From Trichococcus collinsii (lineage in GTDB: Bacteria > Bacillota > Bacilli > Lactobacillales > Aerococcaceae): 55,893 nt of DNA. A program made the position numbers and the translations under genes. Shown in pieces: positions 15,093-24,112 of the stretch; the first letter of the stretch is position 1; every line of letters begins with the position of its first letter. A model generated the notes under the pieces. It saw only the letters and a list, made by a program, of their open reading frames with translations, ran no database searches and was not told where the DNA came from. The stretch lies in contig NZ_FNQH01000011.1 in assembly GCF_900107505.1 (NCBI RefSeq), forward strand, positions 1 to 55,893, given 5' to 3'.

Positions 15093-16400
15093 TTGAAACA
15101 GAAACTTGGCCTATCCAATGTACAAACTCAGACACAAAAGATTCGCCTATCGCAAGAAATGAAGCAATCAATCGAACTGTTGCAGTACAATAAGGATCAA
15201 TTGCAGGAGTTTTTACGCAATAAAGTTCTCGAAAACCCTTTGTTGGAGATTTCTGAGCCAGTAATCGGCTCATTTTCTGGTCTGCATTCTCATGGAAGAA
15301 TGGATGACTACGATCCGCTTGTGCAGCTCTCTGATGGAACAATTTCGTTCTATGACATTGTCATTCGGCAGATCCACATGAATTATCGCGATACATACCT
15401 GCGTAAGTTGATTCTATTTTTAGTCAATCATCTAGATGAAAACGGATTCTTGTCTGTTTCGCTTCAAGAAGCAGAAAAGATGACCGGCGGGACTGGTATC
15501 GAATTGCTTGATGCGTTGACCCTGCTTCAACAGCTTGAACCTGCGGGAGTAGGGGCACGAGATATGCGCGAGTGTTTCATGCTGCAGTGTGAGAGGAATG
15601 AATCAGCGCCAGCGCTTGCCTACTTCATCCTTGAAGAATATTACGAGCTGCTCATGAAACGTAAATGGGAGGAAATAGCCAATCAAACCAATATTTCATT
15701 GAAGGAAATTCAAATCATTTTTGATTTTGTAGGGAATCTCTATACTTCACCCGCCAAATCGATGGAGAGTGGTCAAATGGAGTATGTTGTTCCAGATTTG
15801 AGCGTGAAAGTGGAAGATGATGAGATTACGCTGAAGGAAAACAGAGGCGCTCAGACAAAAATAAAATTGAATGTCGCTTACCTGAGAACATTGAGGGAAA
15901 TCAATGATCAAGAGACGAAAAAATATCTGAACGAAAAAGAAAAAGAGGTTCATTGGTTAGAAATGGTCATAGCCAAAAGGGCAAGCACCATTTTTCGGGT
16001 TGGAGAATTCATCATCAAGTATCAGGAAGATTTTTTTCTAAAGCCCGAGCATCCGATCAAGTCGTTAAAGTTGAGCGATGCAGCCACCGATCTATCCCTT
16101 CACGAATCCACAATCAGCCGTGCAGTGAACGGGAAATATCTGGAAACGAACTTCGGGATCTTTGAGCTGAAGACATTCTTCTCCAACAATGCTGTAAAAG
16201 GTGAGGATATTTCGAGCCAACAGATCAAAATCAGGATTAAACAATTGATATCCGAAGAAAACCCAGCCAAGCCTTTCTCCGACAGCAAGTTAGTCAAAAT
16301 GCTCGAGAAGGATCAGATTCCTATTTCGAGGCGAACCATTGCAAAGTACCGAGACAGTCTTGGAATTTTGCCATCCTCCAAGCGAAAGCGATATGAATGA
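15093..16400 (+). CDS. rpoN: RNA polymerase sigma-54 factor
   Basis: Sigma-54 directs RNA polymerase to -24/-12 promoters and needs an AAA+ activator to melt DNA. The 435-residue protein starts with the glutamine-rich region I (TQTQKIRLSQEMKQSIELLQ, then LQEFLRNKVLENPLLEI) and has a core-binding region, then the DNA-binding part with a helix-turn-helix (SDAATDLSLHESTISRAVNGKY) and the RpoN box RRTIAKYR at about 413-420, read here as ISRRTIAKYRDSLGI. The start is a TTG eight bases after AAGGAGG. In low-GC Firmicutes sigma-54 is often dedicated to PTS operons controlled by LevR-type activators; here the factor, such an activator and seven matching promoters are clustered, so it looks like a dedicated system for this locus. 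Confidence 0.97.
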   Translation: MKQKLGLSNVQTQTQKIRLSQEMKQSIELLQYNKDQLQEFLRNKVLENPLLEISEPVIGSFSGLHSHGRMDDYDPLVQLSDGTISFYDIVIRQIHMNYRDTYLRKLILFLVNHLDENGFLSVSLQEAEKMTGGTGIELLDALTLLQQLEPAGVGARDMRECFMLQCERNESAPALAYFILEEYYELLMKRKWEEIANQTNISLKEIQIIFDFVGNLYTSPAKSMESGQMEYVVPDLSVKVEDDEITLKENRGAQTKIKLNVAYLRTLREINDQETKKYLNEKEKEVHWLEMVIAKRASTIFRVGEFIIKYQEDFFLKPEHPIKSLKLSDAATDLSLHESTISRAVNGKYLETNFGIFELKTFFSNNAVKGEDISSQQIKIRIKQLISEENPAKPFSDSKLVKMLEKDQIPISRRTIAKYRDSLGILPSSKRKRYE

Positions 16401-16462
16401 AATCGACGACAGGACGAGCAACATCTTTTTCAACCTGTTTCGCTAAACAAGTGAATAGACTA

Positions 16463-16500
16463 AAAACACTTTTTCTGTCGAAAGAGTGTTTTTTTCTGTC
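16463..16500 (+). terminator. Terminator after rpoN
   Basis: AACACTTTTTCTGTCGAAAGAGTGTT followed by a T-run. Confidence 0.65.
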
Positions 16501-16543
16501 GAAAAAAATGCTCGTATTCAGTGAATGGATGCGATGCAGAATA

Positions 16544-16561
16544 TTGGCATGGAAATTGCTT
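16544..16561 (+). promoter_or_regulatory. Sigma-54 promoter of kdgA-kduI-kduD
   Basis: TTGGCATGGAAATTGCTT, 45 bp before the kdgA start at 16606. It rules out the longer in-frame start at 16525, which lies upstream of the promoter. Confidence 0.9.
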
Positions 16562-16605
16562 ATTGTTTTGTGTTGGTAAAATTTTCTATTGAAGGGGATG
16601 GGCAA

Positions 16606-17253
16606 ATGCAACGAGTCGATCGTTTGATTCGATTAAAAGAATGCGGCGTCATCGCTGTGGTTCGCGGTGCGTCCAAAATTGAGGCAATTGAATCTGTCAA
16701 AGCGGTTCAAGCTGGAGGAATAAACGGAATAGAACTGACCTTTACCGTTCCCCAAGCAGAGGAGGTAATCAAGGAATTGGTTGCATTGTTCGAAGGGAAA
16801 TCAGAAGTGGTAATTGGAGCGGGGACTGTCTTGGATGCTACGACAGCAAGAGTAGCCATCATGGCTGGCGCAGAGTACATTGTGAGTCCATGTTTTGATA
16901 AAGAAACGGCAGAAATATGCAATCTCTATCAAATTCCATATTTGCCAGGTTGTCTGACTATTTCTGAAATGAAAATGGCTCTCAAAGCTGGCGTGGACAT
17001 AGTCAAGCTTTTCCCGGGGAGCGCTTTTGGGCCAAGTATCTTGTCAAATTACAAGGCCCCAATGCCGCAGCTTAATATTATGCCTACAGGTGGTGTTTCA
17101 CTTGATAATATGAACGAATGGTTGGATGCGGGTGCCGTGGCAGTTGGTGTCGGTGGCAACTTATTTGTAGGAGCTGCGACCGGAGACTATAATCGCGTGA
17201 CCGAAACAGCCAAAGCATATATGCAACGATATCGGGAACTGAAAACGAGTTGA
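16606..17253 (+). CDS. kdgA: 2-dehydro-3-deoxy-phosphogluconate (KDPG) aldolase
   Basis: A 215-residue class I aldolase that splits KDPG into pyruvate and glyceraldehyde-3-phosphate, the last step of uronate breakdown. Landmarks are the N-terminal CGVIAVVRG, the catalytic Glu region GINGIELTF, VIGAGTVLD, and the Schiff-base lysine in VDIVKLFPGSAFGP (Lys near 133), followed by MPTGGVSLDNMNEW. The ATG at 16606 is nine bases after GAAGGGG and lies downstream of the sigma-54 promoter; the length then fits the family. It is the first gene of a three-gene set with kduI and kduD. The kinase that would make KDPG from KDG is not in this window. Confidence 0.93.
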   Translation: MQRVDRLIRLKECGVIAVVRGASKIEAIESVKAVQAGGINGIELTFTVPQAEEVIKELVALFEGKSEVVIGAGTVLDATTARVAIMAGAEYIVSPCFDKETAEICNLYQIPYLPGCLTISEMKMALKAGVDIVKLFPGSAFGPSILSNYKAPMPQLNIMPTGGVSLDNMNEWLDAGAVAVGVGGNLFVGAATGDYNRVTETAKAYMQRYRELKTS

Positions 17254-17325
17254 TGGAGCAGAAGCAAAATCCGTTCAATTTCTGGACAGGATGAAGGACA
17301 AGTACATGTAAAGTGAGGACAAAAA

Positions 17326-18165
17326 ATGCAAAATTTAGAGACACGCTATACGCATAGTCCGTTGGATATCAGACATTATTCGACAGAGGAATTACGCAGA
17401 GAGTTTTTGGTTGAAAAGGTATTCGTCCCAGGAGAAATTTCATTGACGTACACCCACAATGATCGCATGATTTTTGGCGGTGTCACGCCAACTGAAAAGC
17501 CACTTGAAATCGTTTTGAGCGATGCACTCGGTGTCGATTATTTCCTCGAACGCCGCGAAATGGGTGTCATTAACGTAGGCGGCCCCGGAAAAATTATCAT
17601 CGATGGTATTACGGATGCGATGGGCAAACAGGATGGTTACTATATCGGCAAAGAAACGCGACATGTCATTTTTGAGAGTGAGGACGCGGCGGCTCCAGCC
17701 AAATTTTATATCAGCTCTGTGCCGGCGCACCATAAATATTCTAATGTCAAAATCAGCATCAACGACATCAAGCCTGTAGAGACTGGCGAAGGCAAGACGA
17801 TGAATAAACGCAAAATTTTCCAATACATCCATCCGAACGTATGTGAGTCTTGCCAATTACAAATGGGCTATACGATTTTGGAAGAAGGTTCAGGCTGGAA
17901 CACGATGCCATGCCACACACATGAACGGCGCATGGAAGCGTATGTGTACTTCGATATGGAAAGCCCGAATAAGGTTTTTCATATGATGGGCAAACCGGAC
18001 GAGACGAAGCATTTGGTAGTTGACAATGAACAGGCTGTAATCAGTCCCAGTTGGTCAATCCATTCAGGTGTAGGCACCAGTAATTACAGTTTCATATGGG
18101 CGATGTGCGGTGAAAACATCACTTATACCGATATGGATATGGTTCCAATGGACGAGTTAAAATGA
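17326..18165 (+). CDS. kduI: 5-dehydro-4-deoxy-D-glucuronate isomerase
   Basis: KduI isomerises 5-keto-4-deoxyuronate, the product released from unsaturated uronates, to 3-deoxy-D-glycero-2,5-hexodiulosonate. The 279-residue protein is a two-cupin metal enzyme. The metal site CHTHERRMEAYVYFDM is intact (His-x-His...Glu), and the N-terminal pattern RYTHSPLDIRHYSTEELRREF and SWSIHSGVGTSNYSFIWAM near the end are typical. A GAGG site lies ten bases before the ATG. The gene lies between kdgA and kduD and is read from the same sigma-54 promoter; the 72-bp gap to kdgA shows no terminator. Confidence 0.95.
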   Translation: MQNLETRYTHSPLDIRHYSTEELRREFLVEKVFVPGEISLTYTHNDRMIFGGVTPTEKPLEIVLSDALGVDYFLERREMGVINVGGPGKIIIDGITDAMGKQDGYYIGKETRHVIFESEDAAAPAKFYISSVPAHHKYSNVKISINDIKPVETGEGKTMNKRKIFQYIHPNVCESCQLQMGYTILEEGSGWNTMPCHTHERRMEAYVYFDMESPNKVFHMMGKPDETKHLVVDNEQAVISPSWSIHSGVGTSNYSFIWAMCGENITYTDMDMVPMDELK

Positions 18166-18180
18166 CAATCAAAGGAGAAG

Positions 18181-18993
18181 ATGACTGTGGTATTTAGTAT
18201 GGACGAATATTCATTAAAAGGTAAAATTGCCCTTGTGACCGGGGCTGTTTATGGAATCGGGTTCGCTTTGGCAGAAGGGTTCGCCAGCGCAGGAGCAACG
18301 ATTGTTTTTAACGACAGGACACAAGAAGGCGTCGACAAAGGTCTGCTCGCGTACGAGGAAGCAGGAATAGCGGCTTATGGGTATGTCTGCGATGTAACCG
18401 ACGAAGAAGGTATCCAAAAAATGGTCAAGCAAATTGAGGAAGAAGTAGGGCTGGTCGATATTCTTGTCAACAATGCGGGGATCATAAAACGGATTCCGAT
18501 GCTGGAAATGAGCGCGGCAGATTTCCGCCAAGTCATCGATGTTGACTTGAATGCCCCCTTTATCGTATCAAAAGCCGTCATTCCGGGTATGATCAAAAAT
18601 GGTGGCGGTAAGATCATCAACATCTGTTCAATGATGAGCGAGCTAGGGCGCGAAACTGTTTCAGCATATGCAGCTGCCAAGGGTGGTTTGAAGATGCTGA
18701 CAAAAAATATCGCATCTGAGTACGGGAAATATAACATTCAATGCAACGGTATCGGACCCGGCTATATTGCAACCCCTCAAACAGCGCCTTTACGCGAAAA
18801 GAAAGCTGATGGCTCACGTCATCCATTCGACCAATTCATCATTTCTAAAACACCGGCAGAGCGTTGGGGAGAAGCTTCGGATCTGCAAGGGCCTGCAGTT
18901 TTTCTGGCAAGCAAAGCATCGGATTTTGTGAACGGACACATCCTCTACGTAGATGGAGGGATTTTGGCCTATATCGGCAAACAGCCGGAATAA
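18181..18993 (+). CDS. kduD: 2-deoxy-D-gluconate 3-dehydrogenase-type SDR
   Basis: A 270-residue short-chain dehydrogenase that reduces the KduI product to 2-keto-3-deoxygluconate (KDG) with NAD(P)H. The cofactor loop TGAVYGIGFALAEG, the NNAGI motif, the catalytic Ser in NICSMMSE and the YAAAKGG Tyr-Lys pair are all present, followed by NGIGPGYIATPQT and the C-terminal VNGHILYVDGG. It follows kduI with 15 bp between stop and start. AAAGGAG ends only three bases before ATG 18181, so initiation may instead be at GTG 18187 or ATG 18199; conservation starts at FSMDEYSLKGK. A hairpin follows at 19014-19038. Confidence 0.93.
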   Translation: MTVVFSMDEYSLKGKIALVTGAVYGIGFALAEGFASAGATIVFNDRTQEGVDKGLLAYEEAGIAAYGYVCDVTDEEGIQKMVKQIEEEVGLVDILVNNAGIIKRIPMLEMSAADFRQVIDVDLNAPFIVSKAVIPGMIKNGGGKIINICSMMSELGRETVSAYAAAKGGLKMLTKNIASEYGKYNIQCNGIGPGYIATPQTAPLREKKADGSRHPFDQFIISKTPAERWGEASDLQGPAVFLASKASDFVNGHILYVDGGILAYIGKQPE

Positions 18994-19013
18994 GGCATCA
19001 ATAGCAACAAGTC

Positions 19014-19047
19014 AGTCATTCAAGACGCTTGAATGACTGATTTTATG
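19014..19047 (+). terminator. Hairpin after kduD
   Basis: AGTCATTCAAG-ACG-CTTGAATGACT is a perfect 11-bp stem; the following T-run is weak (GATTTTATG), so termination may be partial. Confidence 0.55.
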
Positions 19048-19094
19048 AAAAATGATACAATAAGTACACGTGCAGAATGTGAGGTGGATAAGGG

Positions 19095-21833
19095 ATGTCT
19101 AAACAAAAAGTTCAAGATTTGCTTGTGATGCATACAATGAACCTTGATGAAATTATTGAAGATGAGCATTTGACCGCAGAAGCCATAGCAGAAGAGGTGG
19201 GGATTGCCCGAAATACGATCAGCCAGTATCTGAATGAATTGGTGAAGGAAGGTTTTGCTTTCAAAGTCAAAAGCCGTCCTGCTTATTTTTTCGCAAAAAG
19301 TGTATTTGAAGAAAACTTTTTCCCTATCGAAAAAGAGGTCTTTGATAATTTTGTCGACCTGGAATCGGTCCAGATGCAATCCAAAGCGAGTCCATTCATA
19401 GCGTTCATCGGGTCGAATGCAAGCATGAAACAGGCGATTGAGCAAATTAAATCCTGCGTTCATTATCCGAATATTGGGTTACCTTTCATGCTGTACGGGG
19501 ACACTGGTGTCGGAAAGAGCTTATTGGCTCGTTTAACACGCGATTATTGTGAAATGAAGGGGCTGATAGAGCCGAATGCCCCATTTATTGAACTTAACTG
19601 TGCCCAGTACTTTCATAATCAAGAGCTTTTAAGCAGCATTTTGTTCGGATACAAAAAAGGAGCATTCACCGGTGCGGATGAAGATCGTATCGGTTTGCTG
19701 GAGGCCAGCGATGGCGGCGTTTTGTTTCTGGATGAATGCCATCGACTTGGTCCAGAGAGTCAGGAGAAGTTGTTTACATTTTTGGATAACGGTAGTTTTA
19801 GCCGATTAGGTGAGAACAACAAGGTTCGCCATGCGAAAGTCAGAATTATATTCGCTACCACAGAAAATATCAAAGAATCTTTTCTCAGGACATTTCTAAG
19901 ACGAATTCCGATCACTATCGGCATACCCAGCTTGAACAGCAGGACGAAACATGAACTATCAGAGTTTATTTTTTCCTTCTTTGTCGCGGAAGCCGAGAAA
20001 CTGGATCGGGAGTTGTATATCTCTTCATGGCTCATCAATCGATTGATGAGCATTAAATATGAAGATAATGTTGGGGAACTAAAAAATACGATTAAGTTCA
20101 TGTGTGCGAGTGCATACAGCAGACATCCTGCCGATAGTTCCCTATTGATCAATTCTGAAGTCATCGAAAGTGAGTTGCTGCAGAAATTTTTGGCGATCAA
20201 AGAAATTGATGATATCGACAAAAAAGAAGTAAGGATTACGAAGGATAGTAAGCTGACTGACTTCATTTCGAAAAGCTCTCCTGAAATCAAATTAATCCGC
20301 GAAACATTCGAGCGTTTTTCGGAATACCTTAGCGCATATAAGAATGAAAGTAATTCAAAAGAATTTCTGAAGACTCAATTAGCAAGAGAGGCCAACACTG
20401 TAATCGACATTATCGTAAATACGGAACGCGATGACCACGCGAAAACGGGAGTCCAATTTCTGGCGACAACCATGAAAGAGTTGGTCAATTACGTTGAGAA
20501 TATGAATTATATCCGGATTAAAGGAAATTTCATTATTGCATTGAGTCATTATTTTTATGCGAGAGGTAATTTCTTGTCCGAGTTCCCGATATTGGATTCT
20601 GCAACCAGTGAAGAATTGGCTACTTTTACTAAGGATAACTTAGAGGTCGAAGAAAAAGTTGTGACAGCGCTTTTGGAATTGATTGAAACCAGATTGGACA
20701 GCACACTTTCAATAGAAGAGAAGATGCTTATCACCTATTATCTGAAGAGTCTTAATTTAGAAGTGAAAAAGACTAATACGCGTGCAGTGATCTTGTCACA
20801 TGGCTTCTCGACGGCTAGCAGTATCGCCGATGCGGTCAATCGATTTTTGGATGAACATATATTTGAGTCGTTTGATATGCCTTTTGATGTTCCAGTCGAA
20901 AAGGTAGAAGAAAAGATGATTCAATATGTTAGATCAAATGATTGCGGAAAGGGACTCATCCTGTTGGTCGATATGGGCTCGTTGTTGGTGTTGGGTAAAA
21001 AGCTCGTTGAGTACACGGATGGACCTGTCCTTGTGATCAACAATGTAACGACACCTCAAGCGTTGTTTGTCGGGGAAATGCTGAAAAAAGGGACGGACAT
21101 CGAATTGATTGGCCCAAAGATCATGGAGAACTTGAAGACATCCTATGATGTGAATTATCCGGTATATGAAAAAGAAGCAATGATTCTCACTGTAAGCCAA
21201 AGCGGACTAGGTGGCGCGGAACAGCTGAAAACGTTTATCGATTCATCCAAACCTGTGGGCAGCGACTTTATTGTTGAGGCGATAGAGCTCTCCTATTTGG
21301 AAAAATACGGCAAGAATAATTCCCTGTTCAAGCAGTATGATGTAAAAGGAATCATTGGCACAACGGATCCGTCTATTCCAGATATTCCTTACATTTCTCT
21401 TGAAGATCTGATCAGCGGAGTCGGCGAAAAACCGTCCATCGATGTTTTCAATTTTTTATCGACAGAAGAGCTGAAGCAGTTCAATGATGCGCTTATCAAA
21501 AATTTATCGATTGACAGACTTGTCTCAGCGATTACGATTCTTGATGTGAAACGGGTGACGGAATATATCGATCAGTTCATACACCAACTGGAACGCCAAC
21601 TAAATATTAACTTGTCGAATGCGCAGAAAGCCCTTCTATATGTCCATATTGCGGGCGCTGTAGAAAGGCTCATCCGTAATATAGAAACGCTGACCTATAC
21701 GATAGAAAATCAATCTCCTGAAAGACGGAAGGCTGTTTCAGTCATTGCGGACTCCATCAGTATGATTGAACAAGCCTATAACATTTCCATCCCTCAGGAT
21801 GAACTCCAATACTTATACGACATTCTTTTCTGA
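19095..21833 (+). CDS. levR: LevR-type sigma-54-dependent activator with PTS regulation domains
   Basis: A 912-residue regulator that would open sigma-54 promoters of the neighbouring PTS and uronate genes. An N-terminal helix-turn-helix (about 10-55, LTAEAIAEEVGIARNTISQYL) binds DNA. The AAA+ domain has Walker A GDTGVGKS (135-142), the sigma-54-contacting loop GAFTGA (189-194) and Walker B VLFLDE (209-214). PRD-like helices (about 400-510) follow, then an EIIA-Man-like domain (about 555-680, beginning AVILSHGFSTASSIADAVN) and a second PRD (about 790-890). In LevR, phosphorylation of PRD and EIIA histidines by HPr and EIIB tunes activity, so uptake by the linked PTS should relieve inhibition. 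The symbol denotes the family; the true inducer is probably the polysaccharide's oligosaccharide, not levan. Confidence 0.93.
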   Translation: MSKQKVQDLLVMHTMNLDEIIEDEHLTAEAIAEEVGIARNTISQYLNELVKEGFAFKVKSRPAYFFAKSVFEENFFPIEKEVFDNFVDLESVQMQSKASPFIAFIGSNASMKQAIEQIKSCVHYPNIGLPFMLYGDTGVGKSLLARLTRDYCEMKGLIEPNAPFIELNCAQYFHNQELLSSILFGYKKGAFTGADEDRIGLLEASDGGVLFLDECHRLGPESQEKLFTFLDNGSFSRLGENNKVRHAKVRIIFATTENIKESFLRTFLRRIPITIGIPSLNSRTKHELSEFIFSFFVAEAEKLDRELYISSWLINRLMSIKYEDNVGELKNTIKFMCASAYSRHPADSSLLINSEVIESELLQKFLAIKEIDDIDKKEVRITKDSKLTDFISKSSPEIKLIRETFERFSEYLSAYKNESNSKEFLKTQLAREANTVIDIIVNTERDDHAKTGVQFLATTMKELVNYVENMNYIRIKGNFIIALSHYFYARGNFLSEFPILDSATSEELATFTKDNLEVEEKVVTALLELIETRLDSTLSIEEKMLITYYLKSLNLEVKKTNTRAVILSHGFSTASSIADAVNRFLDEHIFESFDMPFDVPVEKVEEKMIQYVRSNDCGKGLILLVDMGSLLVLGKKLVEYTDGPVLVINNVTTPQALFVGEMLKKGTDIELIGPKIMENLKTSYDVNYPVYEKEAMILTVSQSGLGGAEQLKTFIDSSKPVGSDFIVEAIELSYLEKYGKNNSLFKQYDVKGIIGTTDPSIPDIPYISLEDLISGVGEKPSIDVFNFLSTEELKQFNDALIKNLSIDRLVSAITILDVKRVTEYIDQFIHQLERQLNINLSNAQKALLYVHIAGAVERLIRNIETLTYTIENQSPERRKAVSVIADSISMIEQAYNISIPQDELQYLYDILF

Positions 21834-21862
21834 GGTCACGTGGATAATAACAAATGATGCCG

Positions 21863-21893
21863 AATACCGCTGTCTTCCAGCGGTATTTGTTTT
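21863..21893 (+). terminator. Terminator after the levR-type gene
   Basis: AATACCGCTG-TCTTC-CAGCGGTATT followed by TGTTTTA. Confidence 0.75.
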
Positions 21894-21923
21894 ATGCAAA
21901 AATATTTGTGCATTCGCCAAAAT

Positions 21924-21941
21924 CTGGCACAGATTTTGCTT
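21924..21941 (+). promoter_or_regulatory. Sigma-54 promoter of the HAD-GH88 pair
   Basis: CTGGCACAGATTTTGCTT, the closest match in the window to the TGGCAC-N5-TTGCW consensus, 28 bp before the HAD gene start. Confidence 0.92.
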
Positions 21942-21968
21942 CAACTATAGTGAAGGAGTTGAGAATAA

Positions 21969-22802
21969 TTGAGTATCTTTGCAATAGATCTGGATGGGAC
22001 TCTGCTTACAGATGATCATCAGGTGACGAAAATGAACAAACAGGCGATCCAACTGGCGGAGAGTCTTGGGAATACGATAGTTATTGCAACCGGACGGAGT
22101 GTTCATTCAGCGGTGGAACATCTAAAAATGCTGGAAATCGATGGCTATGTTGTCGCATTGAATGGCGCAGTGGTAATGGAGACTTCCAACCAAGAGATTC
22201 TATTTGAAAAAATGCTGCATAAGGAAGGCGCGAAAGCAATGTTGGAGATAGGGGAAGCATACAATGCCAACGTATCAATCAGCTGCCTGGAAAACAACTA
22301 TCAAGTGGATTTTACGGGACAAAAACAGGATTTTGTCCAAGAGTTTTTACCCGGCCAGACGCCATTCACCATTATCAGCCATCAAGAAGCACAGCAAATC
22401 ATCCAGCGGGATTCTGTATTGAAGGTTGCAATCATGAATGAAAATATTGAAAAGCTTGAGGAAATGAAACGGCATCTTTTCGAATCGGGGCATCCTGTCA
22501 TATCCAGCGATACGCATTATATCGAATTGATGGCGGAGGGTGTCAATAAAGGCTACGGGACGAGGATAATCGCTGAAAAATTAGAGGTTCCAAAAAATGA
22601 TATCGTTGTTTTTGGAGATCAAGAAAATGATTTGGGATTATTCGCCATCGCTGGAGTGAGCTTTGCGATGGGAAATGCTAATCCGGCCATTCGGCTTATT
22701 GCTGATCATGTCATTGAATCCAACAATGAATCTGGGGTAGGCAAGACAATTATGAGGCTTCTGGATAACAGAAGAACTGTGTTAAGAGGGGGACAAGAAT
22801 AA
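21969..22802 (+). CDS. Cof-type HAD-superfamily hydrolase
   Basis: A 277-residue haloacid-dehalogenase phosphatase of the Cof (IIB cap) subfamily. The nucleophile motif DLDGTLLTDDH is at about residues 7-17, IVIATGRS contributes motif II, and FGDQENDLGLFAIAG carries the acidic motif IV. Cof proteins dephosphorylate sugar phosphates and similar compounds. Here the gene is the first of a sigma-54-controlled pair with the GH88 hydrolase, and its stop codon overlaps that gene's start, so it probably acts on a phosphorylated sugar or dead-end intermediate made during PTS uptake; the substrate is inference. The start is a TTG ten bases after GAAGGAG. Confidence 0.9.
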   Translation: MSIFAIDLDGTLLTDDHQVTKMNKQAIQLAESLGNTIVIATGRSVHSAVEHLKMLEIDGYVVALNGAVVMETSNQEILFEKMLHKEGAKAMLEIGEAYNANVSISCLENNYQVDFTGQKQDFVQEFLPGQTPFTIISHQEAQQIIQRDSVLKVAIMNENIEKLEEMKRHLFESGHPVISSDTHYIELMAEGVNKGYGTRIIAEKLEVPKNDIVVFGDQENDLGLFAIAGVSFAMGNANPAIRLIADHVIESNNESGVGKTIMRLLDNRRTVLRGGQE

Positions 22803-23920
22803 TGGAAGAAACGAAAGAATGGGCACATGGAATATTTGAAAAGTTGGACAGAAAAATTACAGCCCAAGCAAATCGCTTAGGGGATAAGATTCCCTATGTC
22901 CCGGAAAACGGTGTATACCCGGATATGGGGGAACGGGACATTGTTTGGTGGACGAACGGATTTTGGGCCGGAATGCTCTGGCAAATGTTCCATGCAACTG
23001 GAAATGAACTTTATGCAGATGTCGCTGAGTCTAATGAAGCAAGGTTGGATGAAGCCTTTGAAACATACACAGGGCTCCATCATGATGTAGGTTTTATGTG
23101 GCTGCACACTTCTGTTGCAAATTATCGGTTGACAGGCAGCGAGCGTTCAAAAGCAAGGGGCTTGCACGCGGCACACTTATTGTCTGGACGCTACAATCCG
23201 CGAGGGAAGTTTATACGTTCCTGGAATCGGGATCGTTCAGGTTGGGTCATCGTTGATTCGATGCTCAACATACCGCTTTTGTATTGGGCTCGGGATACGA
23301 TAGATGATCCGCGTTTTGGTTACATTGCAGAAGATCATGCGATAACTGTGATGAACAATATCGTGAGAGCTGATGGATCAGTCAATCATATAGGGGTGTT
23401 CGATCCAACCAACGGAGAGCTCGTTGAGACACCTGCTGGTCAAGGGTATGCTAGCGGGTCTTCGTGGAGCCGCGGCCAGTCATGGGCAATTTACGGTTTT
23501 GCCTTAAGCTACAGTCACACTGGAAAACAAGAGTATCTCGATACTGCCAAAAGGGTTGCCAATTATTTTGTTGCGCAGGTTTCAGAAACCGGTTGGATAC
23601 CATTAGTCGACTTCCGAGCCCCAAAAGAACCCGTGATGTGGGATACTTCAGCTGGCCTATGCGCAGCGTGCGGTTTTTTAGAGATTGCCAAACATGTAGG
23701 AGAATATGAAAAAGATTTCTATACAAACGCTGCTGTGAAAATTCTAAAGGCGACGGAAGCACAACATGCAAACTGGAAAATCGAAGAAGACGGAATCATT
23801 GATTTTTCAACGGGTGCATATCATGATGAGCTGAATACTGAGGTTCCTATCATCTATGCAGATTATTATTTCGTGGAAGCTATTTTGAGGCTACTGGAAA
23901 AAGATTTTTTGATTTGGTAA
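22802..23920 (+). CDS. ugl: Unsaturated glucuronyl hydrolase, GH88 family
   Basis: A 372-residue cytoplasmic (alpha/alpha)6-barrel enzyme that hydrates the double bond of a 4,5-unsaturated uronate at the non-reducing end of lyase products, releasing the free uronate for KduI. Family signatures are DIVWWTNGFWAGMLW, the catalytic Asp in HHDVGFMWLHTS (about residue 95), the second Asp in GWVIVDSMLNIPLLYWA (about 151), and YASGSSWSRGQSWAIYGF and VMWDTSAGLCAACGFLE. No signal peptide is present, so it acts after PTS import, possibly on phosphorylated disaccharides. The ATG overlaps the HAD gene's TAA, giving tight coupling. No terminator follows; two sigma-54 promoters for the PTS come next. Confidence 0.95.
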   Translation: MEETKEWAHGIFEKLDRKITAQANRLGDKIPYVPENGVYPDMGERDIVWWTNGFWAGMLWQMFHATGNELYADVAESNEARLDEAFETYTGLHHDVGFMWLHTSVANYRLTGSERSKARGLHAAHLLSGRYNPRGKFIRSWNRDRSGWVIVDSMLNIPLLYWARDTIDDPRFGYIAEDHAITVMNNIVRADGSVNHIGVFDPTNGELVETPAGQGYASGSSWSRGQSWAIYGFALSYSHTGKQEYLDTAKRVANYFVAQVSETGWIPLVDFRAPKEPVMWDTSAGLCAACGFLEIAKHVGEYEKDFYTNAAVKILKATEAQHANWKIEEDGIIDFSTGAYHDELNTEVPIIYADYYFVEAILRLLEKDFLIW

Positions 23921-23949
23921 GTGTGGCTAAGTACCCCCTTTGACAGAAA

Positions 23950-23967
23950 TTGGCACGGAAGTTGCTA
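23950..23967 (+). promoter_or_regulatory. Sigma-54 promoter, upstream member of a tandem pair before PTS IIB
   Basis: TTGGCACGGAAGTTGCTA, 30 bp after the GH88 stop, with GG-N10-GC spacing. A palindrome CTTATG-N7-CATAAG lies between the two tandem sites near 24009-24027. Confidence 0.85.
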
Positions 23968-24061
23968 TTAAAATTGCGAAGGGTAACAGAGGGTACAAGT
24001 GATAGATCTTATGTTCCATTCATAAGTAAAGTCTAGGACGCAATAAGCACTCGACACAAAG

Positions 24062-24079
24062 TTGGCATAATTTTTGCTA
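24062..24079 (+). promoter_or_regulatory. Sigma-54 promoter of the PTS IIB-IIC-IID operon
   Basis: TTGGCATAATTTTTGCTA, 112 bp downstream of the first tandem site and 33 bp before the IIB start. Confidence 0.92.
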
Positions 24080-24112
24080 GGTATAAAGTGAAGAGAAGAG
24101 GAGGAAAATATT

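Noticed and set aside
16525-16605. Longer N-terminus for KdgA starting at 16525
   Set aside because: The sigma-54 promoter lies within this stretch, so the upstream ATG cannot be on that transcript, and the family length fits the start at 16606.
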